Source: Pontibacter beigongshangensis (GTDB lineage: Bacteria > Bacteroidota > Bacteroidia > Cytophagales > Hymenobacteraceae). From it: a stretch of 64,000 nt of DNA. The notes beneath the pieces are model-generated. The model was not told the DNA's origin and ran no database searches. It worked only from the letters and a program-made list of their open reading frames with translations. The translations under genes and the position numbers were made by a program. Numbering within the stretch: the first letter of the stretch is position 1; every line of letters starts with the position of its first letter. This document shows positions 17,699-25,933 of the stretch, piece after piece. The DNA lies in the NCBI RefSeq assembly GCF_014332515.1, contig NZ_VFSD01000012.1, positions 62,001-126,000 on the forward strand. The letters are read 5' to 3'.

Positions 17699-20600
17699 TT
17701 ACAGGGTTACTCCCAGGGTAATACCAACCACGCGTGTTGGTGGCAAATGACGCCAGCTCATGTAACCTTCGCTGCTGCCACCGGCATACACAAATTCAGG
17801 ATCGTTGTAGATATTGTCTTTAGACCAGATCGAGAACAAATTACGGCCTACCAACCCAATGGTAGCACCCTTCAGCACGCGCTGACCGGCCAGCACAGTG
17901 GCAGGCAGCGTATAGCTCAGGCTCAGCTCCCGCAGCTTGAAGAAGTCGGCACTCACCGCGTAGTTCGACTGCACGTTGGCTACATAGTTTGCAAAGTAGT
18001 TGCGGTCGCCTTGGGTCATGATCTCGGTATTCTCCACAAACACACCCGGCGAAGTTTCAATGACAGAGTTCGGGATCACGAAAGGCTGACGGCCATATTG
18101 TGTGGTAAGCGGGCTGGTGCCGTCCTGAATCATGCGGGCAGCTGCCTCGGTGTATACCACGGCTCCTTTGCGCCAGTCGAACTGGGCTCCCAGGTTAAAG
18201 CCTTTGTAGCTAAGTGAGGTGTTCAGGCCGATCTGGTAAGGCGGTGTGCCGGTGCCACCGTAGTACAGCTCGGAGGTATTGGCCGGGTTACCAGTGGCCG
18301 GGTTAATGATGATGCGGCCTTGCGGGTCGCGGCCATAGTCGGTAAACATGTAGCTGTTGTATGGCTTGCCCACGATCAGGTAGTTCTGGCGGAAATGGAA
18401 CAGCTGCTGCACATCACCATAGATCTCCTGCACTTCGCTCTTAATATAGGTAAAGTTGGCCCCTACATTCCACACCAGGTCTTTGTTATGAATAATGTCG
18501 CCGCTGATATCTAATTCCACGATCTTGTTCACGGCAGTAAAGGCATTTACCCAGGCCGACGTAAAGCCGGAGCCTGCCGAAATATCGGCCTCGATGGTAC
18601 CGTCTGTTGTTTTGGCGTGCACAAAAGCGGCTCCCACATTCAGGCGGTTGCTCAGGAAGCTCAGCTGCGTGCCCACTTCAAACGATTTCACGAACTCCGG
18701 TTTCAGATCGGGGTTGGCATCAGAAGTGCCAAGGCTGAAACCGGGCAGGTTGCCGTAAGGGAAGCCGTTGCTCTGGCTGTACACGTTCTGCAACTGGTAC
18801 GGGCTCACCACCACGTTGCCTGTTTTATTATAAGATACATACGCCTTACCAAAAGAAAGCAGGTTGCTGTTGCGCAGGCTATTAATTGCTTCGCTAAAGA
18901 TGAAGGAGCCGCTCACGCCCGGGTAAAAATAATCGCGGTTCTCAGGGCTCAGCACCGACACTGACTCCTGCCTGCCGGTCATGGTCAGGAACAGGTAATC
19001 GTTGTAGCCAAGCGTAAACTCTCCGTAGCCAGCCACTCTCCTGTCCTGGATAATCTCAGAGCTGCCGCCTAGTTGGCCAGTGCGGTTGTCCTGGTTGTAT
19101 AAGCCTGGCACTACCAGCGCGGAGGAGCTTAGATTTACACCTTTGCTCTGGTCTGTTCTGAAATTGGTTCCTAGCAACAAGCGGGTGCTGAACCTGCCGA
19201 ACTCTTTTTGGAAGTTAAGGATCAGGTCGCTGTTTATTCTGCGGAAGTTGGCGGAGCCATCGCTCACGCTGCCTGGTATGTTGGTGCGGCCGGCGGTGGT
19301 GTAGGTATATTTGCCGATGGTCGCCCTGGAGTCGGTATTGCGGCTGTAAACCCCGGCGCGGTAAATTATATCGAGCCAGGGAGCGGCATTGTAGTTCAGC
19401 TCAATGTTCCCGTTAAATGTCTGCTGGTCGGAAACGGCACGGCGGTTGGCGGCATTAAAGTACGGGTTTAACTGATTGGCACTGAACCAGTAATCGGGGC
19501 TGGCATACATGGTGTTCTGCCAGTCGCTTGCCTGCTCCACCGGAATGTTGGCCGGCAACCGGTACACGGTAGACCAGGGCTCGCTTGGCGTTACGTCGTT
19601 TTTGTTGAACACATAGTTCAGATTGTACGATGTGCTTAACCTGCCAAAGCTGCGGGAACCGTTAAAGCGGCCACCTGTTCTCCTGTTTTCGTCGCCGGGC
19701 ACAATGCCTTTGGTGAGCACATCCTGCACCGAAAAGTAATAGGTGGAATTATCGTCGCCTCCGGCAAAGGAAAGGTCGTTTTGCGTGGTTATGCCCGTGT
19801 CGAAAAAGTTTTTACGCCCGTCTTTCACGGCGGCATAAGGCAGTTGCCAGGTGCTGCCATCGGCCATTCTAGGTCCTATCGGCCTCATTTCTCCGTCGTA
19901 GCGCGGGCCCCAGGACTGGTACTGCAAGGGGTCGTACACGCCATTCATGCCATTACCGAACTCGCGCTGCTGCTCGGGCAGCCGGCTCACCCGCTCTATG
20001 GTGGTGGTGTTGGTAAAGTTAATGGCCTGTGTTCCTGCTCTTCCTTTTTTGGTGGTGATCATGAGCACGCCGTTTACACCGTCGGAGCCGTAGATAGCGG
20101 CAGCGTTGGCGCCTTTCAGCACGTTCACACTTTCAATGTCGTTCGGGTTCAGGCGGTTGATGTCCGGAATAGGTACGCCATCCACTACATACAAAGGCGC
20201 GTTGTTGCCGGTGTGCGACCGGATGCCGCGCAGGTTCACCTGCACATCAGGGTCCACTTTGCTATCGAACATGTTGATGCGCAGGCCCGACACTTTGCTG
20301 GCCAGTCCCAGCACGGGGTTCACCACTTTCCCCTGGGTCAGTTCCTGGGTGTCGAACTGTTCGCTGGAGGTACCCAACTCTTTGGCGGAGCGCTTAATGC
20401 CCAGCGCGCCAGTCACCACCACCTCTGCCAGGTTATTGCTGTTTACTTCCAGGGCAATGTTGGCTGTCTGGGTCTTTGGCATTACCGGCAGTTCCTGCAT
20501 CGAATACCCGATGTAGGAGAACACCAGCACCTGGCCAGCCTGCGCATGGATGGCAAACTTACCTTCGGAGTCGGTGGTGGTGGCATGGGACGTATTTTTA

Positions 20601-20731
20601 ACCCGGACGGTAACACCGGGCAGTGCTTCACCAGTTGCTTTTTCAGCCACTTTACCTGTAATGGTCCGCTCCTGCGCAAAGGCTCCTACAGCTAAACATA
20701 GCATTAAAAAAGAAATAAGTAGTTTATGCAT
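17699..20731 (-). CDS. SusC/RagA family TonB-linked outer membrane protein
   Basis: 1010 residues. Signal peptide (about 1-19, VGAFAQ), CarboxypepD_reg-like domain (about 22-105), then EVVVTGALGIKRSAKELG and the SusC plug with NLRGIRS, PLYVVDGVPI and GSDGVNGVLMITTKKG. A long barrel ends in VGITLGVTL. It forms the energised pore that works with the SusD partner downstream. The promoter carries a palindrome differing by one base from that of the siderophore receptor at 2732-5131, and a PchR-like AraC gene is divergent. The inferred role is uptake of an iron chelate. A glycan or peptide substrate cannot be excluded. Confidence 0.93.
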   Translation of the reverse strand: MHKLLISFLMLCLAVGAFAQERTITGKVAEKATGEALPGVTVRVKNTSHATTTDSEGKFAIHAQAGQVLVFSYIGYSMQELPVMPKTQTANIALEVNSNNLAEVVVTGALGIKRSAKELGTSSEQFDTQELTQGKVVNPVLGLASKVSGLRINMFDSKVDPDVQVNLRGIRSHTGNNAPLYVVDGVPIPDINRLNPNDIESVNVLKGANAAAIYGSDGVNGVLMITTKKGRAGTQAINFTNTTTIERVSRLPEQQREFGNGMNGVYDPLQYQSWGPRYDGEMRPIGPRMADGSTWQLPYAAVKDGRKNFFDTGITTQNDLSFAGGDDNSTYYFSVQDVLTKGIVPGDENRRTGGRFNGSRSFGRLSTSYNLNYVFNKNDVTPSEPWSTVYRLPANIPVEQASDWQNTMYASPDYWFSANQLNPYFNAANRRAVSDQQTFNGNIELNYNAAPWLDIIYRAGVYSRNTDSRATIGKYTYTTAGRTNIPGSVSDGSANFRRINSDLILNFQKEFGRFSTRLLLGTNFRTDQSKGVNLSSSALVVPGLYNQDNRTGQLGGSSEIIQDRRVAGYGEFTLGYNDYLFLTMTGRQESVSVLSPENRDYFYPGVSGSFIFSEAINSLRNSNLLSFGKAYVSYNKTGNVVVSPYQLQNVYSQSNGFPYGNLPGFSLGTSDANPDLKPEFVKSFEVGTQLSFLSNRLNVGAAFVHAKTTDGTIEADISAGSGFTSAWVNAFTAVNKIVELDISGDIIHNKDLVWNVGANFTYIKSEVQEIYGDVQQLFHFRQNYLIVGKPYNSYMFTDYGRDPQGRIIINPATGNPANTSELYYGGTGTPPYQIGLNTSLSYKGFNLGAQFDWRKGAVVYTEAAARMIQDGTSPLTTQYGRQPFVIPNSVIETSPGVFVENTEIMTQGDRNYFANYVANVQSNYAVSADFFKLRELSLSYTLPATVLAGQRVLKGATIGLVGRNLFSIWSKDNIYNDPEFVYAGGSSEGYMSWRHLPPTRVVGITLGVTL

Positions 20732-20758
20732 TATTGTATAGTAGGAAGTTGAAATATG

Positions 20759-20781
20759 TTATTTAAATTTAGTCTAAATAA
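20759..20781. promoter_or_regulatory. Putative iron-responsive operator, second copy
   Basis: TTATTTAAA, 5 bases (TTTAG), TCTAAATAA: 22 of 23 bases match the palindrome at 5207-5229, with one arm mismatch. It sits between divergent susC (28 bases from its start) and araC (41 bases from its start). Confidence 0.65.
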
Positions 20782-20821
20782 TCTAACTTTGGCAAAGATA
20801 TAGCCCCGCAAGGATATAACC

Positions 20822-21844
20822 ATGACGCACAAAGGAAAATCTGTAACGCCAGAGGGAGAATTTTCGGCCGTAGCTGCCCCCGAAGCCACAGCACAGCACA
20901 CTATCTGGCATTTCCGGAACCTGTTCAGGGTTAGTGCCGACAGCTCGCTACGATTTACCCACGCCGTTGGCGAAACGGGCCGCGTGTATGAGTACTTTTC
21001 TAAAGGAGCCTATTTCAGGCACACTTCCGGCTGCTTCCTGCCTTCCACCAGGTTGGTGCTGGAGCACGAGGCCCCGTTTGTGCACATGGCTTTCTCACTC
21101 CATAATAATAGGAGTTACACTCTGTCCGCTTCGGGCAAACCTATTATCCAGCTGAGGCAGCACCAGCACAACCTGTACCTGCTCCCCAGCCAGCGGGTGG
21201 AGGTGGAATGGCCGCAGGAGGCGGCAGCCGAGTTTTTCGATATTTTTATCAGCACCGACAGTTTTTTCCGGTACCTGCCCGCAAGCCACCCCCTTTACAT
21301 GAGTTTTCAGCATGCCGTGGCCCAGAACAAATTTGGGCAGCTGAGCAGCAGCAACCTTCCCCTCACCCCCCGGATTATTGCGCTGCTCTACGAGATCCTG
21401 AACTGCCAGTTCAGTGGCCACTGCAAATGCATTTTTGCCGAGGCCAAGGTAGTGGAACTGCTGGCCCTGCAGCTCGACCAGCAAGGGCAGTCCGTGGCGC
21501 CTGCCGCCCCGGAAGGACTGAAAGACGAAGATGTGGAGAAGATGCAACAGGCAAAGGCCATTGTGCTGGCCAACCTCGAAGCGCCGCTCACGCTCAAAGA
21601 CCTGGCCCACCAGGTGGGCACCAACGAGTACAACCTCAAAAAGCACTTTAAGGAAATTTTTGGCACCACGGTGTACGGCTACCTGCATCAGCATAAAATG
21701 GAGCAGTCGCGGGAGCTGCTGCTGCAGGGCGAATCCAAAATTGCCGAAGTTGCCCGCCTGATGGGCTACAAGCACGCCACCCACTTTACCTCCGCCTTTA
21801 AAAAGCACTTCGGTTTCCCGCCCAACAAACTCAAGGTGTCTTAG
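20822..21844 (+). CDS. AraC family regulator, PchR-like
   Basis: 340 residues. The N-terminal ~200 residues form an effector domain and the C-terminal ~100 carry two helix-turn-helix motifs: LKDLAHQVGTNEYNLKKHFK and IAEVARLMGYKHATHFTSAFK, ending GFPPNKLK. The TNEYNLKKHFKEIFGTTVYGYL type of sequence is characteristic of PchR-like regulators that sense ferric siderophores. The gene is divergent from the susCD operon, and both share the palindrome at 20759-20781. The likely model is activation of susCD by its cargo siderophore when iron is low. The effector is inferred. Confidence 0.88.
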   Translation: MTHKGKSVTPEGEFSAVAAPEATAQHTIWHFRNLFRVSADSSLRFTHAVGETGRVYEYFSKGAYFRHTSGCFLPSTRLVLEHEAPFVHMAFSLHNNRSYTLSASGKPIIQLRQHQHNLYLLPSQRVEVEWPQEAAAEFFDIFISTDSFFRYLPASHPLYMSFQHAVAQNKFGQLSSSNLPLTPRIIALLYEILNCQFSGHCKCIFAEAKVVELLALQLDQQGQSVAPAAPEGLKDEDVEKMQQAKAIVLANLEAPLTLKDLAHQVGTNEYNLKKHFKEIFGTTVYGYLHQHKMEQSRELLLQGESKIAEVARLMGYKHATHFTSAFKKHFGFPPNKLKVS

Positions 21845-21918
21845 GTGGAATGGCTAAATGGCTGATCTGGGGATTTTAGTCGTGCTACAGAAAGGCCAGG
21901 TTCGAAGGTGCCGGGAGC

Positions 21919-21950
21919 AATTATGCTAATCAAAATGCCCTTCCAGAGGC
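21919..21950 (+). repeat. CCTCCGGAGG element copy 8
   Basis: AATTATGCTAATCAAAATG, then CCCTTCCAGAGGC. No CTG tail. It lies 75 bases after the PchR-like gene. Confidence 0.75.
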
Positions 21951-22106
21951 TTGGTCGGGACACGAGACACTGGACGTGAGACGCAGGACTCTTTAAGAGT
22001 TAACACTGAGGAGTTCACTGGTGCTACTCTATGCATCTTCCGATTTCCAAATCCTCAAATTTCCAAATCGGAAAAAGAGCACATCTGCACTAAACCATCA
22101 AGCACC

Positions 22107-22137
22107 AAATTATTTGAACCAAAATGCCCCTCCGGAG
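22107..22137 (+). repeat. CCTCCGGAGG element copy 9
   Basis: AAATTATTTGAACC, then AAAATGCCCCTCCGGAG. It is the head of the long repeat that follows. Confidence 0.8.
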
Positions 22138-22349
22138 TTCATCTTGTAGGGAAAAGCAGCTCGCTGGTTCAAATTGGCAGCTCGTGCCAAATGTTCCTTC
22201 AGGCTACAGCCTAAAAGAATTGATCTATCACAAGCTGCTTTGGCCCCTTCTGGAAAGGCAGGGGTATGAAAGTGCGAGCTGGCAGCTCGCACCAGCGCAA
22301 AATCCGGGAAATAGAAGCCTTATTTTTCCTACAAGATGAGCTTCCGGAG
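22107..22349 (+). repeat. Long intergenic repeat copy 2 with terminal inverted repeats
   Basis: A left end at 22130-22155 (CTCCGGAG, TTCATCTTGTAGGGAAAA) and a right end at 22323-22349 (TTTTTCCTACAAGATGAG, CTTCCGGAG) form ~26-bp terminal inverted repeats around a non-coding middle. The left ~190 bases match 1198-1374. A perfect 8-bp hairpin GTGCGAGC/GCTCGCAC lies near 22272-22292. MITE-like in shape. Confidence 0.7.
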
Positions 22350-22529
22350 GGCTGTGGCAGCCTGATCCCAGGTTATGCAAGGCCAGAAATTGATCGGGCA
22401 CAGGACACTACCGGATACCCGCTTCCTTTTTTCTCCTTATTTTTCAACTTGAACTGACCTTACAGGCTATTCAACCCATAATGACATCTCAAGAATCATT
22501 GGATAAGAGGGCAGTTAGATATATTTTTT

Positions 22530-22543
22530 AACTAACATTAGTT
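22530..22543. promoter_or_regulatory. Small palindrome upstream of NCS1 permease
   Basis: AACTAA, CA, TTAGTT: a perfect 6-base inverted repeat 64 bases upstream of the permease start. Possible operator; nothing else supports it. Confidence 0.3.
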
Positions 22544-22607
22544 TGAATATCTACTGAGCACTACGGTTTAATTTATTAACATCACCTTTTCAACAGCCAA
22601 AATTAAC

Positions 22608-24017
22608 ATGAAGAAGACACTGGCTACACAGTTAGACGCCATAAACGAATATGAGCGGGAACCGATTCCCAAGAGCAAGCTTAAAGGAATGAAAAGCTTT
22701 GTGGGCATGTATGCCGGAGAGCATATTGCCGGAACCGAATTTGTGATCGGCCCTTTGTTTGTGGTTCACGGCGTAAGTGCCATTGATCTTGTTACCGGGC
22801 TGTTGATCGGAAACCTGCTGGCCGTTTTGAGCTGGGCCTTCCTGTGTGCTCCTATTGCCGTGCGGGTAAGGCTTACGCTTTACTACCAACTAGAGAAAAT
22901 CTGCGGAAAATACCTGGTATCAGGCTACAATATCGTAAACGCCCTGATGTTCTGCTTTCTGGCTGGTTCTATGATTGCAGTCTCCGCTACGGCAGTCGGT
23001 ATTCCGTTTAACATTGCCATGCCTGGCCTCGACGATCTGTACCCGAGCAGCATCGGGTGGGTGGTAACGGTACTCGCTGTGGGCTCTGTTATTACCGCAG
23101 TGGCTATTTTAGGATATGAGCAGATTTCGAAATTCGCCAATGTGTGCGCCCCCTGGATGATCCTGATCTTTGTGGCCGCTGCCTTTGCCGTAATGCCACA
23201 GTTGGGCATTACCTCGCTGAGCAGCTTCTGGGAAGTGGCCCAGACCAGGATCTGGACCGGTGTGCCGGTGGAAGGCTATACCAAATTTACTTTCTGGCAC
23301 GTCATGTTTTTTGCCTGGTTTGCGAACATGGCCATGCACATTGGTATGGGTGATTTGTCTATTCTGCGTTACGCCAAAAAATGGTATCATGGCTTTGCCT
23401 CTTCTACCGGCATGTTTATCGGGCACCTCATGGCCTGGATGTCTTCGGGCATCTTGTGTGCAGCTGCCGGTGGCGAGGTACCTCCCGGCCCTATCGCTTA
23501 TGCCAGTGCAGGCATTGCAGGAGCCGCCTGTGTGCTGATCGCCGGCTGGACAACCGCCAACCCCACCATATACCGCGCCGGCCTTGCCATACAGTCCATC
23601 ATGCCCAGGGTGAAGCGCTGGAAAGTGACCATGATCGTGGGTTTAGTAACTACCATCGCCGCCTTCTTTCCGGCGCTGGTCATGCAGTTGCTCGGATTTG
23701 TGGCGCTTTATGGCCTGGTGCTGATGCCGATGGGTGCCATTATCTTCATCGATTTCTGGGTTATTCCGAGGCTGGGTATGAGGAGCAACTATGCCAGTGT
23801 AACCAACACACATTTTAACATAGCCGCCGCCGTAACATGGGTAGGCACACTGGCAATCTGCCTGTCGCTCAACTTCTTCCAGAACGTCGATATATTCTTC
23901 CTAGGTCTGCCAGGCTGGTTTATTGCAGCAACGCTCTATGTTGTGCTCAGTAAATTGTATCAGAAAAAGGCCAGCCTGCAACCGGAGCCCAGCATCTCGG
24001 CCAAAAGTATTGTCTAA
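22608..24017 (+). CDS. NCS1-family nucleobase/cation symporter
   Basis: 469 residues with about twelve membrane helices. The NCS1 (cytosine/purine permease) pattern is clear: an N-terminal polar tail, helix 1 with GMYAGEHIAGTEFVIGPLF, and WTTANPTIYRAGLAIQSI in the middle, as in purine-cytosine permeases. It moves a small ring compound with Na+ or H+ across the inner membrane. The position before the rhamnose genes is unusual, because nucleobase transport has no evident link to rhamnose. The 62-residue membrane ORF follows after 32 bases and a terminator then closes the unit, so these two form their own operon. The substrate is not predictable. Confidence 0.85.
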   Translation: MKKTLATQLDAINEYEREPIPKSKLKGMKSFVGMYAGEHIAGTEFVIGPLFVVHGVSAIDLVTGLLIGNLLAVLSWAFLCAPIAVRVRLTLYYQLEKICGKYLVSGYNIVNALMFCFLAGSMIAVSATAVGIPFNIAMPGLDDLYPSSIGWVVTVLAVGSVITAVAILGYEQISKFANVCAPWMILIFVAAAFAVMPQLGITSLSSFWEVAQTRIWTGVPVEGYTKFTFWHVMFFAWFANMAMHIGMGDLSILRYAKKWYHGFASSTGMFIGHLMAWMSSGILCAAAGGEVPPGPIAYASAGIAGAACVLIAGWTTANPTIYRAGLAIQSIMPRVKRWKVTMIVGLVTTIAAFFPALVMQLLGFVALYGLVLMPMGAIIFIDFWVIPRLGMRSNYASVTNTHFNIAAAVTWVGTLAICLSLNFFQNVDIFFLGLPGWFIAATLYVVLSKLYQKKASLQPEPSISAKSIV

Positions 24018-24049
24018 CCGCTTACTTTATCCTCATAACCTCACGCATC

Positions 24050-24238
24050 ATGCATACTATACTAAAACTTATCTCTTACCTGGGTCTGCTCCTGACGGTG
24101 GTGCCATCGGTTCTCGTATTCCTTGGGAAAATAGAACTAGACTTCCACAAGAACCTGATGCTAGCCGGCATGATCATGTGGTTCTTGTCGGCCCCTTTCT
24201 GGTTGAACACCCAAAATGAGCAGGAGGCCGAAAGCTAA
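24050..24238 (+). CDS. Small two-helix membrane protein
   Basis: 62 residues with two hydrophobic helices (about 2-25, TILKLISYLGLLLTVVPSVLV; and 35-53, LMLAGMIMWFLSAPFWL). The C-terminus is acidic (NTQNEQEAES). It begins 32 bases after the NCS1 permease and ends before a terminator, so it is likely cotranscribed and may be a small accessory subunit of the transporter. No known family is certain. Confidence 0.65.
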   Translation: MHTILKLISYLGLLLTVVPSVLVFLGKIELDFHKNLMLAGMIMWFLSAPFWLNTQNEQEAES

Positions 24239-24310
24239 ACATCGGTTATAACAGAACCAGCTTTGCTTTATAATATTTTAACATATTGCAATACTTAATT
24301 ATCATTGAAG

Positions 24311-24362
24311 AAGGCTAAGCTAAATTCTACAAAAAAAGAATTTATCTTAGCCTTTCCTTTTG
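24311..24362 (+). terminator. Terminator of the NCS1 permease operon
   Basis: 18-bp inverted repeat with one mismatch (24311-24328 and 24337-24354) with an A-rich loop, followed by TCCTTTTG. Confidence 0.8.
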
Positions 24363-24461
24363 TCCGCAACTCTGAATCCTGAAATCTACAGGTAAGCCAG
24401 GTGCGAGACCAGGACTACGTTTTTATATCACACCCCCTTTTCGGGTGTAAGACACAACAAA

Positions 24462-24540
24462 GGCCGGGTCAAGGCGAGCCAACAGCCATCTCCGAAGATA
24501 GACAAAGGAAGATTCCCGTTGGCTCCTCAAAATGCCGGCC
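24462..24540 (+). ncRNA. Possible structured leader of rhaT
   Basis: Nested complementary pairs enclose this segment: GGCCGG (24462-24467) with CCGGCC (24535-24540), and GAGCCAAC (24476-24483) with GTTGGCTC (24518-24525). The inside is GC-moderate with an asymmetric loop. It lies in the rhaT 5' leader. It does not match a riboswitch I can name. Confidence 0.4.
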
Positions 24541-24579
24541 AGCACAAGCATAAAAATTTACAAATTATTTATTCCGTAC

Positions 24580-25650
24580 ATGCAAGTTATTCTAGGTCTC
24601 CTCTACCACTTTATAGGTGGTGCCGCGTCAGGCAGTTTTTATATCCCTTATAGCAAAGTAAAAAAATGGTCCTGGGAAAGTTACTGGATCGTGGGTGGTA
24701 TCTTCTCCTGGCTCCTGGTGCCGCCCTTGGGCGCCTGGCTCACGGCCCCCGGTTATACGGAAGTCTTGGCCAATGCCGAAAGCTCCACCCTATTATATAC
24801 CTACATGATGGGCCTGCTTTGGGGCATAGGAGGCCTGACCTTCGGCCTGTCGATGCGCTACCTGGGCATGTCGCTAGGCATGGCGATTGCGCTGGGTTTA
24901 TGCTCGGCCTTCGGCACCCTGATCCCGCCTATCTTCTATGAAATCTTTGGCAGCCAGGGCAACGAAAAAACGATCACGGAGATATTTAGCACCACTTCAG
25001 GCCAAGTAACCTTATTTGGTGTTTTCCTTTGCCTGGTGGGTATCGCCATCTGCGGCAAGGCAGGTATCATGAAAGAGAAGGAGATGCCTGATGAGCAGAA
25101 AAAGGAAAGCATCAAGGAATTCAATTTCTCGAAGGGCATACTGGTGGCCACATTTTCGGGCATCCTGAGTGCGTTTATGGCCTTTGGCTACGCCACCGGA
25201 AAACCCATAGCAGAAGCCACAGTAGCGTCTGGCATCGACCCTTTATGGCAAAACAACCCGGTGCTGGTGGTTATCCTGCTCGGAGGCCTAACGTCGAACT
25301 TTATTTGGTGCGTGTACCTCAATTTTAGAAACAAAACGGGCTCCGACTACACCAACCCGCAGACACCGCTACTGCGCAACTACTTTTTCTCGGCTGTTGC
25401 CGGCATTACCTGGTACCTGCAGTTCTTTTTTTACGGCATGGGCGAAAGTCTCTTCGCGGAATCGGGGGTTGGCTTTACCAGCTGGACCCTCCACATGGCC
25501 TTCATCATTATCATCAGCAACCTTTGGGGTATCTACCTGAAAGAGTGGAAAGGCGCGAGCAAGAAAACAATGTTCGCCATCGTTCTAGGTATATCTACAG
25601 TTATCCTCTCTACGGTAGTTGTTGGATACGGGAACTACCTGGCGGAATAG
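24580..25650 (+). CDS. rhaT: L-rhamnose/H+ symporter
   Basis: 356 residues from the ATG at 24580, whose opening MQVILGLLYHFIGGAASGSF aligns with RhaT of E. coli. An in-frame ATG at 24532 lies inside the structured leader and would add 16 residues. About ten membrane helices, with conserved YSKVKKWSWESYWIVGG, MRYLGMSLGMAIALG and WYLQFFFYGMGE. It imports L-rhamnose with protons across the inner membrane. It heads a plus-strand cluster with rhaEW, rhaI and rhaB. The family call is firm; the start is probable. Confidence 0.92.
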   Translation: MQVILGLLYHFIGGAASGSFYIPYSKVKKWSWESYWIVGGIFSWLLVPPLGAWLTAPGYTEVLANAESSTLLYTYMMGLLWGIGGLTFGLSMRYLGMSLGMAIALGLCSAFGTLIPPIFYEIFGSQGNEKTITEIFSTTSGQVTLFGVFLCLVGIAICGKAGIMKEKEMPDEQKKESIKEFNFSKGILVATFSGILSAFMAFGYATGKPIAEATVASGIDPLWQNNPVLVVILLGGLTSNFIWCVYLNFRNKTGSDYTNPQTPLLRNYFFSAVAGITWYLQFFFYGMGESLFAESGVGFTSWTLHMAFIIIISNLWGIYLKEWKGASKKTMFAIVLGISTVILSTVVVGYGNYLAE

Positions 25651-25933
25651 CCGACAGTCTTGCTGTATCCATTTATAAATTTGTTATTCATTAGTAAAAT
25701 ATTTTTTCCTTAACTTGCGATAGTTTTAATATATCCTGGTGTTTTATTTCGTAATGGTAAGCTTTAGGTTTTCTTTTATTAATAAATGAAAACTTGATGA
25801 CAGGATGGCACAGGATACAAAAAAAAACCGTTTGTTATATTTTTAAGAATTGAATTTCATTTACCGGGTCATTATTCTCTAACCCTGCTGAATATGACAC
25901 AAAAGCTTTAATAGAAAACATACAAATTTAACG
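25651..25933. promoter_or_regulatory. Upstream region of rhaEW
   Basis: 283 AT-rich bases between rhaT and rhaEW with no terminator hairpin, likely holding a separate promoter for the catabolic genes. No clear operator was identified. Confidence 0.4.

Larger units (their letters stand above)
21845..22607. other. Intergenic region dominated by repeats
   Basis: 763 bases with no credible gene: element copies 8 and 9, a long MITE-like unit (22107-22349), low-complexity AAATTTCCAAAT stretches (22040-22075) and, at 22530-22543, a small palindrome (AACTAA, CA, TTAGTT) that may be an operator of the NCS1 permease. Confidence 0.6.

Noticed and set aside
22110..22292. 60-codon minus-strand ORF
   Set aside because: Same repeat-derived frame as 1223-1372. 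No coding bias in substitutions.
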